This document shows positions 1 through 9,671 of a DNA stretch of 59,587 nucleotides, piece after piece. The translations under genes were made by a program, and so were the position numbers. This stretch comes from Burkholderia sp. TSV86 (lineage in GTDB: Bacteria; Pseudomonadota; Gammaproteobacteria; Burkholderiales; Burkholderiaceae): the NCBI RefSeq assembly GCF_001522865.1, contig NZ_LOWB01000097.1, positions 1-59,587 on the forward strand, written 5' to 3'. Every line of letters starts with the position of its first letter. Position 1 is the first letter of the stretch. The notes beneath the pieces are model-generated. The model ran no database searches, was not told where the DNA came from, and was given only the letters and a program-made list of their open reading frames with translations.

Positions 1-207
1 CTGGCCTTTGCTCGTGACGCGCAGGGTGTCTATGCCATTCACCGAGTATGGACCCGCATTCCGGGTGAGCGCCGGGCACAGCGCATCCAATCCGTGAATG
101 CGGCCGATCGCAATCAGGTGACGCACGGTTGCATCAACGTGACTTCGGACGTGTATGACGCGCTCGTGAACTGCTGCTCGACCGGGCAGTTGGTTATTCA
201 GGACTGA
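1..207 (+). CDS. L,D-transpeptidase (YkuD) C-terminal part, cut by window edge
   Basis: The first 68 codons are open and end in TGA. The reading frame contains IHRVW and, further on, VTHGCINV, which matches the YkuD catalytic signature in which the Cys of HGC(I)N is the acyl-enzyme nucleophile and an upstream His completes the site. These enzymes cross-link meso-diaminopimelate residues of peptidoglycan in the periplasm or anchor proteins to it. The start and any signal peptide lie outside the window. It is followed 11 bp later by a small ORF in the same direction. It could be a host gene next to phage DNA or a phage-borne copy. Confidence 0.75.
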   Translation: MAFARDAQGVYAIHRVWTRIPGERRAQRIQSVNAADRNQVTHGCINVTSDVYDALVNCCSTGQLVIQD

Positions 208-218
208 GTGAGGATGCG

Positions 219-386
219 ATGAGCGATCGCCAAATGCACATCCACATGGCGCGCGTGTTCATCAATCAGGCCCGCACCGCACGATGCCATCCTGACTGGC
301 ACGCAACGCTACTGCGTTGGGCCGCTGGCCGCCGCCTGATGGCAGCGCAAAACCATGCCGAACCCGCGCAGGGTGAACTTTTCTGA
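219..386 (+). CDS. Small hypothetical protein, 55 aa
   Basis: ATG at 219 is preceded by a GAGG-like ribosome site (GTGAGGATGCG) and opens a 55-codon frame rich in His, Arg and Ala, ending ten bases before the start of the next gene. I recognise no domain. The tight spacing between the L,D-transpeptidase end and the next ORF suggests it belongs to the same transcription unit of short phage-like genes. It could also be a chance frame; no homologue can be named from sequence alone. Confidence 0.45.
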   Translation: MSDRQMHIHMARVFINQARTARCHPDWHATLLRWAAGRRLMAAQNHAEPAQGELF

Positions 387-396
387 GGAACGCACC

Positions 397-789
397 ATGA
401 CCGCCCAAACCGAAAATAACCCAGCTCCGAAAGTACAAACCGTCTGGAGCGCAAACAATGAAGATTTCTCGTGCGATGAACTCTGCGGGTTACTCGACAT
501 GCACGATGACCTAACAGTCGGCAATGTTGTCTTCGTAGGCGAAGCCAAGTCGATTCCCGCAAAACATCTATGCGACGCAGACGATGTGATCAATCTGATC
601 GGCGAGCGAGCCTACGACGAGGTTGGCGAATATGCCGACGACTATCCGGACGTCACCGCTGAAGCAATAGCCGAGCTTGACGCTCTGCTGGCCGGATGGA
701 TCGAGAAACATGCGAAGCCGACGTTCTACAAAGTCGTCAATGTGCGCGAGTACACGATAGCTGCGGCAGACATGGAGGGCCGGGAATAA
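397..789 (+). CDS. Hypothetical phage-type protein, 130 aa
   Basis: The start at 397 is chosen over an upstream ATG at 355 because GAGGAA lies 8 bases before it and because the longer frame would overlap the preceding small ORF. The protein is acidic, with many Asp and Glu residues in its second half and a cluster reading YDEVGEYADDYPD. I do not recognise a domain. Its stop codon overlaps the ATG of the next gene (TAATG), which points to translational coupling. The neighbours are a DUF550-type protein and other short ORFs usual in Burkholderia prophages. Confidence 0.6.
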   Translation: MTAQTENNPAPKVQTVWSANNEDFSCDELCGLLDMHDDLTVGNVVFVGEAKSIPAKHLCDADDVINLIGERAYDEVGEYADDYPDVTAEAIAELDALLAGWIEKHAKPTFYKVVNVREYTIAAADMEGRE

Positions 790-1271
790 TGAACGACCAA
801 CAACAGAGCCGCGCTGATGCGCTGACGGACGAACTGAATCGGCTCGTCAATCGCTGGACCGCCTCAATGAACGATGAGCAAGCGAAACGGAGCGTCGACG
901 CGGTTGGCGTCGCCGCCGGCATTCGAGGCTGCATCCACGATCTACGCCTCGTTCTCGCCTCCGTCGGTGTTGAGCAGCCCGCAGCAGCGCCGGCCGACGA
1001 GCGGGTGGCGTTCGATTTCCTCGCGTATCTTCAGCGGCAGCGCGAATTCTCCGAGCGCACGTTTGGCCCCGGCGCGCGCACCGCTGGTGTCTGTGACCAC
1101 ATCCGCAAGGAACTGAAGGAAATCGAGGCGAACCCGGGCGATCTCACCGAATGGATCGACGTCGTGATTCTAGCGCTCGACGGCGCGTGGCGCGCAGGTG
1201 GCTCAGTGCGAAGTCGAATTGCTGCGCGCGGCAGCATCGCCCGCTACGGATGTGGTGACGCTGACCAATGA
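789..1271 (+). pseudogene. DUF550 (dATP/dGTP pyrophosphohydrolase-like) protein, C-terminus replaced
   Basis: The ATG at 789 overlaps the previous stop. Residues about 85-135 contain FSERTFGPGART, KELKEIEA and LTEWIDVVILALDG, the core of the DUF550/MazG-like family that hydrolyses (d)NTPs and is frequent in phages. In relatives I remember, the helix ending DGAWRAG is followed by a conserved Lys/Trp-rich tail (ending like KWPDWR). Here it changes at about position 1200 to an Arg-rich tail in a frame that overlaps the next ORF. This looks like an internal deletion that fused the gene to downstream phage sequence. The Glu-rich metal-binding part is still present, so activity cannot be excluded. 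Confidence 0.55.
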
Positions 1272-1640
1272 GGAGATCATCCAACTATTCGAGGAAAAAG
1301 CAGCTGCTGACCTTGAGATTTATCACGATATCGCCGCAAGCACTGTGTTGGGATTCGCGCGTGCGCTTCTTGCCACTCCGCAACCCGCGCAGTCCGACGA
1401 AGTAACGCGGCTACGGCGCGCGCTTTATCAAATTGCGCACTGGCCGGATGGCGGTAACGCCTACGGTCAGGAAAAGATCAAGAGCTTCGCGATCGGGATT
1501 CTCGATGGCGATCAACCCGCGCAGGCCGTCGCACCGGCAGAGGCGCGCGAGCCGAACGCTGGCGAAATTTCCGGCGAGGAAATGCTCCGTTTCTACGGCG
1601 TGTCGAACAGCGCCCCCGCCGATGCGGGAGAGGCGGTATC
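1255..1640 (+). pseudogene. Truncated phage hypothetical protein (N-terminal ~128 codons)
   Basis: A frame starting with GTG near 1255 reads TNEEIIQLFEEKAAADLEIY and continues with well-formed helical sequence to about position 1640 (APADAGEAVSV). After that point the same frame becomes Arg-rich and then runs through the heptamer repeat to a stop at 1965, which is not believable protein. I read this as a phage gene of unknown function whose 3' end was lost at the junction with the TonB-receptor fragment. The exact start is uncertain: the same frame is open back to a GTG at 1198, inside the deletion scar with the DUF550 gene. Confidence 0.5.
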
Positions 1641-1834
1641 TGTCGCCGACGACGCTCGCGAACCTGAGCGTGTCACATCAATTCACGAAGGACACGTCGC
1701 TCACGCTCGTCGTCAACAACGTGTTCGATGCGATCAAGCACGACGATTCGAGCGGATGGCCCTACTACCCGGTCGGCTACTACATGCCTTACGGGCGCAC
1801 GGTTTGGCTGGAGTTCGCGCACCGGTTCAATTGA
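1640..1834 (+). pseudogene. TonB-dependent receptor, last ~60 codons only
   Basis: In the frame ending at TGA 1832-1834 the protein reads TLANLSVSHQFTKDTSL, LVVNNVFDA, YYPVGYYMPYGR, VWLEFAHRFN. Alternating beta-strand sequence, a NNVFD turn and an aromatic residue near the C-terminus are typical of the last strands of TonB-dependent outer-membrane receptors for siderophores. No start, plug domain or upstream barrel precedes it; upstream is the truncated phage frame. So it is a 3' remnant left after a phage or island rearrangement, not a gene. Confidence 0.7.
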
Positions 1835-1870
1835 GCGGCGCGCGGCCGCGCCGCCGGCGGACATGCGCAC

Positions 1871-1954
1871 GGTTGGCGGTTGGCGGTTGGCGGTTGGCGG
1901 TTGGCGGTTGGCGGTTGGCGGTTGGCGATTGGCGATTGGCGATTGGCGGTTGGC
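1871..1954 (+). repeat. Heptamer tandem repeat (GRTTGGC), 12 units
   Basis: Twelve perfect head-to-tail 7-bp units occupy 84 bp: eight GGTTGGC, three GATTGGC, one GGTTGGC. It lies 36 bp after the TonB-receptor remnant and about 190 bp before the convergent end of fruA. A 7-bp period in non-coding DNA is a candidate for slipped-strand copy-number variation. The rest of 1835-2143 shows no gene. Confidence 0.95.
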
Positions 1955-2143
1955 GGCTAGTCTAGTGGCTGACGGCTGACGGCCGACGAGCCAGCAGACT
2001 GACGGCACGCACGGGCGCCCGCCGCGGCGCGCGGCCGCGAACGCGCGTTGCCCGACCTGCCGTCCGATGTATCGCCACCCGATGCGCCGCCGCCACACGC
2101 ACGGCGCGCCTCCACGCATTGACCGGCGCATGCGCCACCCCGC

Positions 2144-3985
2144 TCAAGCACCCGCCGCCTCGGCGGGCCTGCGCTTGAGCACGCCCACCGCCACCGCCGT
2201 CACGAGCGTGCCGACGACGATCGCGAGCGCATACACGCCGAGATGCGTGACCGCATTCGGAATCGGCAACACGAAAATCCCGCCGTGCGGCACTTTCAGC
2301 TCCGCGCCCGCCGCCATCGAGATCGCGCCCGTGACCGCCGAGCCGGCAATGCACGCGGGAATCACGCGCATCGGATCGCGTGCCGCGAACGGAATCGCGC
2401 CTTCGGTGATGAACGCGATGCCCAGCACCGCGGCCGCATTGCCCGCCTCGCGCTCCTCGGCGCCGAAGCGGCTGCGGAACAGCCAGGTCGCGAGCGCGAT
2501 GCCGAGCGGCGGCGTCATCCCGGCGGCCATCGTCGCGGCCATCGGCGTGTACACATGGCTTGCGATCAAGCCGGCGCTGAACGCGTAGGCCGCCTTGTTC
2601 ACCGGCCCGCCCATGTCGAGTGCCATCATGCCGCCCAACAGCGCACCCAGCATCACCGCGCTGCCCGTCTGCATCGAGCGCAGCCAGCCTTCGAGCGCAT
2701 GCAGCACGGCCGCGACCGGCGTGCCGACCACATAGAGCATCAGCAGGCCAACCACCAGCGTCGACAGCAGCGGAATGATCAGCACCGGCTTCAATCCTTC
2801 GAGATTGCGATGCAGCTTCAAATGGCGATTGATAAGCAGCGCGGTGTAACCGGCAAGGAAACCCGACACGATGCCGCCGAGAAACCCCGCGTTCAGGCTC
2901 GCCGCGAGCATCCCGCCGACCATGCCCGGCGTGATCCCGGGCCGGTCCGCGATCGAATACGCGATATAGCCGGACAGCACCGGCACGATCAGCGCGAACG
3001 CCGATTTCGCGCCGATTTGGAACAGCGACCATGCGAGCGTGCCTTTATGCGCATCGTCGAATGCGTAAATGCCGCCAAGCGCAAACGACAACGCAATCAG
3101 CAAACCGCCCGCGACCACGAACGGCAGCATGAACGACACGCCCGTCATCAGATGACGGTACGGGCCGCCCGCTTTCGCGGCGCGCGCCTGCTTCGCGGCC
3201 GCGACTTGATCGACAAGCGGCGCGGCGTTCGCGCCTGCCCCCGCCTGCGCGGAGCCTTCGACGCTCGCCTCGGCGATCGCCTTGTCGAGCAGCGCCGCGC
3301 CCTTGCCGATCGCGCTTTTGGTGCCCGTCTGATAGAGCCGCTTGCCGACGAAGCGCCGCTTGTCGACCTGCGTATCGGCGGCGATCACGACGAGATCGGC
3401 GTCGGCGATTTGCGCATCGGTCAGCCGGTTTTGCGCGCCGACCGAGCCCTGCGTTTCAACGTGGATCGTATGACCGAGCGAGCGCGCGCCCTGCGTGAGC
3501 CCTTCGGCCGCCATGAACGTATGCGCGATGCCCGTCGGGCACGACGTGATCGCGACGATTTTCAACGCACGCGCGCCGGATGCGGCGCTGGCGCCGTTCG
3601 TCGACGATGCGCCGGTGGCCGGCGTCATGCCGGATGCCGCCGCACCCGCCGCCGGCTGCGCAAGCGCGGCAGCAGACGCGTTGCCCGCCGCGCTTGCCAG
3701 CACGCCGTGCGCATCGCGGATCACATCGTCGAGCGACACGCGATGCAGCTTCTTGCCCGCGAACGGCGCTTCGTCGATCGTGGTGACGCCGTCGGTGGCA
3801 ATCAGCACCGCGCTCGCGGCGTCGATCTGTGCCGCCGATACCGGCGTCTGCACGCCGAGCGCGCTGCGCGTCTCGAGCGCCAACGCAATACCCTGGGCGC
3901 GCGCCGCGCGGCTCAGCGCGTGCGACGCAAAGGCCGGCGCGACCGTTTGCGCGTCCGCCGCCACGAATCCGATCAAATTTTTCAT
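2144..3985 (-). CDS. fruA: Fructose PTS permease EIIBC (FruA)
   Basis: 613 aa, taking the ATG at 3985 preceded by GGAGA. Residues ~1-100 are a degenerate EIIB-like domain. A second EIIB domain around residue 165-265 carries the phospho-Cys motif [11 protein letters not shown]. From ~300 on there is an EIIC membrane domain starting [13 protein letters not shown], with about ten hydrophobic segments and a [13 protein letters not shown] motif. It imports fructose and phosphorylates it to fructose 1-phosphate, taking phosphate from the EIIA domain of FruB. It is the last gene of fruB-fruK-fruA, 22 bp after fruK. The LacI protein encoded divergently is the expected regulator. Confidence 0.95.
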   Translation of the reverse strand: MKNLIGFVAADAQTVAPAFASHALSRAARAQGIALALETRSALGVQTPVSAAQIDAASAVLIATDGVTTIDEAPFAGKKLHRVSLDDVIRDAHGVLASAAGNASAAALAQPAAGAAASGMTPATGASSTNGASAASGARALKIVAITSCPTGIAHTFMAAEGLTQGARSLGHTIHVETQGSVGAQNRLTDAQIADADLVVIAADTQVDKRRFVGKRLYQTGTKSAIGKGAALLDKAIAEASVEGSAQAGAGANAAPLVDQVAAAKQARAAKAGGPYRHLMTGVSFMLPFVVAGGLLIALSFALGGIYAFDDAHKGTLAWSLFQIGAKSAFALIVPVLSGYIAYSIADRPGITPGMVGGMLAASLNAGFLGGIVSGFLAGYTALLINRHLKLHRNLEGLKPVLIIPLLSTLVVGLLMLYVVGTPVAAVLHALEGWLRSMQTGSAVMLGALLGGMMALDMGGPVNKAAYAFSAGLIASHVYTPMAATMAAGMTPPLGIALATWLFRSRFGAEEREAGNAAAVLGIAFITEGAIPFAARDPMRVIPACIAGSAVTGAISMAAGAELKVPHGGIFVLPIPNAVTHLGVYALAIVVGTLVTAVAVGVLKRRPAEAAGA

Positions 3986-4007
3986 TGCTGTCTCCGGCAT
4001 GCCCGGC

Positions 4008-5426
<1,419 letters not shown>

Positions 5427-5446
5427 ATCGGTCCCGAAATCGCCCC

Positions 5447-7969
5447 TCATGCGGCCGCCCGCGTATCCGCGGCATCGAGCGCCCGCACCGCGTCGACATC
5501 CCCGCAATCGAGCGCGCGCTGCGCGAGCGTTTGCAGCGCATCGAGCCGCGCGCCGCGCAGCCGAGCCTTGACCGCGGCGATATCGCGCGCGCTCATCGAC
5601 AGTTCATCGACGCCGAGCCCCGCGAGAATCGATGCGCCGAGCGGATCGCCCGCAAGCCCGCCGCACACGCCAACCCACTTGCGATGCCGGCGCGCGCCGT
5701 CGACGGTCTGCTTGATCATCCGCAGCACCGCCGGGTGCAGGCTCTCCGCGTTGCGCGCCAGCTCCGGATGTTCGCGATCGATCGCGAGCACGTATTGCGT
5801 GAGATCGTTCGTGCCGATCGAGAAGAAATCGACGAGTTGCGCGAAATGATCGGCGAGCGCGGCAGCCGACGGCGTCTCGACCATAATGCCGAGCGGCACC
5901 TTCGGCGCCTCCAGTTCCGCGCGCACCGTCTCGGCAAGCGCGATGGCCTGCCGCGCGTCGTCGAGCGTCGACACCATCGGGAACATGATCGACAGCGGCC
6001 CTTGCTTCGCCGCGCGATAAAGCGCGCGCAATTGCGGAATGAACAGATCGGGACGCCGCAAGCACAGACGCACCCCGCGCACTCCGAGGAAAGGATTGGT
6101 TTCGTGCGGCAAGTTCAGGTACGGCACCTGCTTGTCGCCGCCGATATCGAGCGTGCGGATGATCAGATGCCGGCCGCCGCTCGCGTCGACCATTCGCCGG
6201 TAGCAGTCATATTGTTCGTCCTCGTCGGGCGCGTCGCGGCGCTCGAGAAACAGGAACTCCGTGCGCATCAGGCCGATACCGTCCGCGCCTTGCGCGAGCG
6301 CGTCGGCAACTTGATCGGGCCGCGTGATGTTCGCGCCGATCTCGATCACATGGCCGTCGAGCGTTGCGGCGGGCAGCGCACGGTTCGCGCTCGCGCGCTT
6401 GCGCTCCTCGATCAGCCGCAGTTGCGCTTGCCGCGCGCGCTCGGCGTCGCGCGCGGACACGCCGACGAATAGCCGCCCCGCGTTGCCGTCGAGCACGGCA
6501 TGCGAGCCGTCGGCAATCTCCAGCAGCTTCGCGCCGCACGCGACCGCCGCCGGCACGCCGAGCGTGCGCGCGAGAATCGCCGTATGCGACGTCGGGCCGC
6601 CCGCGACCGTGCAGAAGCCGAGCGTCACGGCGGGATCGAGCTGCGCGGTGTCGGACGGCGTCAAATCCTCGGCGATCAGGATCGAAGGCACGCCCGCGCC
6701 CGCATCGGCACTGCCGCCCGCGCCCGCTTCGCCGAGATGCCGCAACACGCGCCGCGCGACATCGCGCAAATCCGCCGCCCGCGCGGCGAGCAACGGATCG
6801 GGCAACGCGGCAAGCCGCGCCGCCTGCGCGTCGGCGGCGCGATGCCACGCCCACGCGAGCCCGTGGCCATCGGCAACCAGCCGCGCGGTTTCGTCGAGCA
6901 GCGCGGTATCGTTCAGCAGTTCGCGCTGCGCGATGAAAATCTCGCCCTCGGCCGCGCCGAGGCGCGCCGCGGTCGAGCGGGCGAGCGCGTCAAGCTCGGC
7001 GGCCGTATCCGCGAACGCCTGTTCGAGACGATGTGACGCGTCGAGCGGATCGCCCGGGCGATCCTCGATCTCGAGCGCCGCCGCGCGCAGCACGCGCACC
7101 GGCCCGATCACGAGGCCGGGCCCCGCGCCGATGCCGTCGATCGCCGTCGCCGGGTCCTCCGGCGCCCACAGCGCGGGCTGGGCCTGCTGTTTGCGCGCCT
7201 GCGCCGCGGCCGCGCGCGCATGCTCGTCGGCCACGAGCGCCTCGATCGTGCGCGCCAGCGCCGCGAGCGCATCAGCCGCATCGACGCCCTGCGCGGACAC
7301 CACGAGCGCCGCATTCGCGCCCGCGCCGAGTTGCAGCAAGCTGACGAGATTCTTCGGGTCGGCCGCAACGTTGCCATGACGCACGCGCAGCGCCGCCTGA
7401 TAGCGCTTCGCGGTCGCAACCCATGCGCTCGCGGGCCGCGCATGCAGGCCGTGCGGATAATCGAGGATCAATTCGATGCGATGCTCGTAATCGGCGGGCG
7501 TTGCCGCAACCACGGCCGCGCTGGCGCCGCTGGCATCGCTGCCGCCGTTTAGCGCGTCGACGATCACCTGAGCGTCGCGCGCCGCGAGCAACCGTTCGAG
7601 CTGCGCCGGATCACCGATCAGCCGGGTCAGGCGCTGCAACAGCGCAATGTGCTCGTCGGACTGCGCGGCGATCGCCACCACGAGCTTCGCGCGCTCGCCA
7701 CCCTGCCAGTCGACGCCGGCCGGCACCTGCAGCACCGCGACGCCCGTGCGGCGGATCAGGTGACGATCCTCCTGCAACCCGTGCGGAATCGCGACGCCGC
7801 TGCCCAGATACGTATTCGATACCTGCTCGCGGCCAAGCAGGCTATCGACATAGCCGGGCTCGATGACGCCCGCCGCCACGAGCAGCGCGCCCGCCTGACG
7901 GATCGCATCGTGTTTCGAGTCGGCGCCGGCACCGAGCCGGACCAGCTCCGCAGTAAGCAACGGCGGCAT
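5447..7969 (-). CDS. fruB: Multiphosphoryl transfer protein EIIA-HPr-EI (FruB)
   Basis: 840 aa from an ATG at 7969 that has AGGAGA six bases upstream (the open frame continues further, without support). Domain order: EIIA-Fru (~1-145; phospho-His in GVAIPHG, ~62), HPr (~158-245; phospho-His in PHGLHARPA, ~174), and Enzyme I (~275-840; GGPTSHTAI active His at ~460, RTEFLFLERRD, and a C-terminal GVCGG around the catalytic Cys). It carries phosphate from PEP all the way to FruA in one cytoplasmic polypeptide. First gene of the fructose operon. The usual GVCGE of Enzyme I reads GVCGG here, a substitution worth noting but perhaps normal for this subfamily. Confidence 0.95.
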   Translation of the reverse strand: MPPLLTAELVRLGAGADSKHDAIRQAGALLVAAGVIEPGYVDSLLGREQVSNTYLGSGVAIPHGLQEDRHLIRRTGVAVLQVPAGVDWQGGERAKLVVAIAAQSDEHIALLQRLTRLIGDPAQLERLLAARDAQVIVDALNGGSDASGASAAVVAATPADYEHRIELILDYPHGLHARPASAWVATAKRYQAALRVRHGNVAADPKNLVSLLQLGAGANAALVVSAQGVDAADALAALARTIEALVADEHARAAAAQARKQQAQPALWAPEDPATAIDGIGAGPGLVIGPVRVLRAAALEIEDRPGDPLDASHRLEQAFADTAAELDALARSTAARLGAAEGEIFIAQRELLNDTALLDETARLVADGHGLAWAWHRAADAQAARLAALPDPLLAARAADLRDVARRVLRHLGEAGAGGSADAGAGVPSILIAEDLTPSDTAQLDPAVTLGFCTVAGGPTSHTAILARTLGVPAAVACGAKLLEIADGSHAVLDGNAGRLFVGVSARDAERARQAQLRLIEERKRASANRALPAATLDGHVIEIGANITRPDQVADALAQGADGIGLMRTEFLFLERRDAPDEDEQYDCYRRMVDASGGRHLIIRTLDIGGDKQVPYLNLPHETNPFLGVRGVRLCLRRPDLFIPQLRALYRAAKQGPLSIMFPMVSTLDDARQAIALAETVRAELEAPKVPLGIMVETPSAAALADHFAQLVDFFSIGTNDLTQYVLAIDREHPELARNAESLHPAVLRMIKQTVDGARRHRKWVGVCGGLAGDPLGASILAGLGVDELSMSARDIAAVKARLRGARLDALQTLAQRALDCGDVDAVRALDAADTRAAA

Positions 7970-8007
7970 CACGTCTCCTGAGTTCAGTCGTTCTAGATGC
8001 ACGTATT

Positions 8008-8019
8008 GGAATCGATACC
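8008..8019. promoter_or_regulatory. Candidate LacI-type operator upstream of fruB
   Basis: GGAATCGATACC is a near-palindrome with a central CG, the geometry of LacI-family operators. It lies 39 bp before the fruB start in the divergent fruB/lacI-type intergenic region and shares AATCGAT with a second site at 8178-8189. Assignment as the operator is inference. Confidence 0.5.
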
Positions 8020-8177
8020 ACTTCAACCGTCAAGCGTTCCCCGATTTCAGAAAACTGAGTGAAATACGCGGCAACCCCATATAGAATATGGCAAATGGCC
8101 TGTCCACGACGGGTGGATACGTGATGAACCACATAGCCTTCCGCCACCCTGGATCAGGGTAAATACCGATCAAAAGA

Positions 8178-8189
8178 GAAATCGATTTC
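8178..8189. promoter_or_regulatory. Candidate LacI-type operator upstream of the LacI gene
   Basis: GAAATCGATTTC is a perfect 12-bp palindrome centred on CG, 15 bp before the ATG of the LacI-family gene. It resembles the site near fruB, so the regulator probably represses both the operon and itself. Together the two sites frame the 235-bp divergent region. Confidence 0.55.
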
Positions 8190-8204
8190 AGTCATTTCAG
8201 TCGT

Positions 8205-9206
8205 ATGGCGCTACGAATCAAGGATGTCGCGCAAGCCGCGGGCGTATCGGTCACGACGGTTTCGCGCGTGCTGTCGAACAACGGCCCGGTGCGCGACGCC
8301 GTGCGGCAGCGCGTGCTGGCAGTGATCGAACAGCTCGACTACCGGCCGAACGCCGCCGCGCGGCGGCTGCGCTCGGGCGATACCGCAACGATCGGCCTGA
8401 TTGTGTCGGACGTGCGCAACCCGTTTTTTACCGAAGTGAGCCGCGCCGTCGAAGACGCCGCATACGAACATGGCATGCGCGTGATCCTCTGCAACACCGA
8501 CGAAGATCCGGAAAAGGAAGCGATGTATCTGCGGCTGATGGCGAGCGAACGCGTAACGGGCGTGATCTATTCACCGACCTACGATGCCGCACGGCGCTTC
8601 GATGCGCTCGCGCATGCGTTTCCGGTCGTGATGATCGACCGCGCGGGCCCGGCGGGCACGGCCGACGCGGTCACGCTGGATAACCGCGACGCCGCGACGC
8701 AACTCGTCGAGCACCTGGTTGCGCGCGGCTACCGGCGCATCGCGGGCCTGTTCGGCAATGCGAGCACGACGGGGCGCGAACGGCATGCGGCGCTCGTCGA
8801 CGCGCTGCGCGGCCATGCACTGTCCGCCGAAACGGAATTCGTCGATCCGAATCCGCACGCCGCGCAAGCGCACGTGTTGGCGTGGCTGTCGGGCGACGCG
8901 GCGGCGCGCCCCGACGCGATCGTCGCAAGCAACGGACTGCTGCTGCTCGGCGCGTATCGCGCGCTGCGCGAACGCGGCGCACGCGTGCCCGACGATGTCG
9001 CGCTCGCCGGCTTCGACAACGATGCGTGGACCGACCTGGTCACGCCCGGCGTGACGGTCATTGCGCAGCCCGTCTACGAGATCGGCAGGAATGCGATGCA
9101 ACTGCTCACGCAGCGGCTCGCGGAACCGAAGATGTCGACCCGTACACTGGTGCTGCCGGGCGAGTTGATCGTCCGGGGCTCGACAGCGCCGCGGCAGCGG
9201 GCATGA
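8205..9206 (+). CDS. LacI-family regulator, probable fructose operon repressor
   Basis: 333 aa. The N-terminus IKDVAQAAGVSVTTVSRVLS is a LacI helix-turn-helix, followed by the hinge region (PNAAARRLR) and a periplasmic-binding-protein-like effector domain starting IGLIVSDVRNPFF, with DDVALAGFDND and a C-terminal VLPGELIVRGS. It is divergent from fruBKA with paired palindromes in between, so it probably controls the fructose PTS operon. In that role fructose 1-phosphate would be the natural effector (inference from the context, as for other fructose repressors). The start follows no strong ribosome site but begins the conserved domain exactly. Confidence 0.88.
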   Translation: MALRIKDVAQAAGVSVTTVSRVLSNNGPVRDAVRQRVLAVIEQLDYRPNAAARRLRSGDTATIGLIVSDVRNPFFTEVSRAVEDAAYEHGMRVILCNTDEDPEKEAMYLRLMASERVTGVIYSPTYDAARRFDALAHAFPVVMIDRAGPAGTADAVTLDNRDAATQLVEHLVARGYRRIAGLFGNASTTGRERHAALVDALRGHALSAETEFVDPNPHAAQAHVLAWLSGDAAARPDAIVASNGLLLLGAYRALRERGARVPDDVALAGFDNDAWTDLVTPGVTVIAQPVYEIGRNAMQLLTQRLAEPKMSTRTLVLPGELIVRGSTAPRQRA

Positions 9207-9671
9207 GCGGCCTGGGCGGCATGAGCGGAGCGGGCATGAACGGGTTGACGGCAGCCGACGGGTTCGAGCGATCGGCTGGCACGCGGACGATCAGCGAACG
9301 TTTTAATTGATGTTCAGCGGACATTTGACGGTAGGCGAAGCAAACATAAGCAAACGATAAGCGGGCTTGAGCCGGTGCCGAACGCGCAGCGGGCGCACGC
9401 AATCGCAACCCGCCAGCTTTCACGAAAACACCGGCTGCCGGACGGGCAAGCGGCAAGCGGCAAGCGTCACGCGGCCATGGAGAACGCCCGTTTCCCCCCG
9501 AAACCCAGCGATGACGCCCGCCGCCGACATTGGACTACCCGCCGGCAATCGCGCCACCGCTCGATGCCCGCCCTCAACGCCCACCGCTCGACGCGCCCGC
9601 ACTCGGCAGCGCCGCATGTTGCGGCGGGCACGCCGGAAACCGGAAAATCGCGCATCGAGCAGCTATGCCGC
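9207..9671. other. 465-bp intergenic stretch without a gene
   Basis: No convincing reading frame on either strand. It contains three tandem GGCAAGC heptamers at 9445-9465, too few to call a long repeat but with the same period as the tract at 1871. It separates the LacI gene from the convergent end of the amaB-like gene. Confidence 0.6.

Noticed and set aside
1255..1965. Protein running through the heptamer repeat
   Set aside because: After ~1640 the frame lies over TonB-receptor coding sequence in another frame and then translates the repeat; the extension is accidental.
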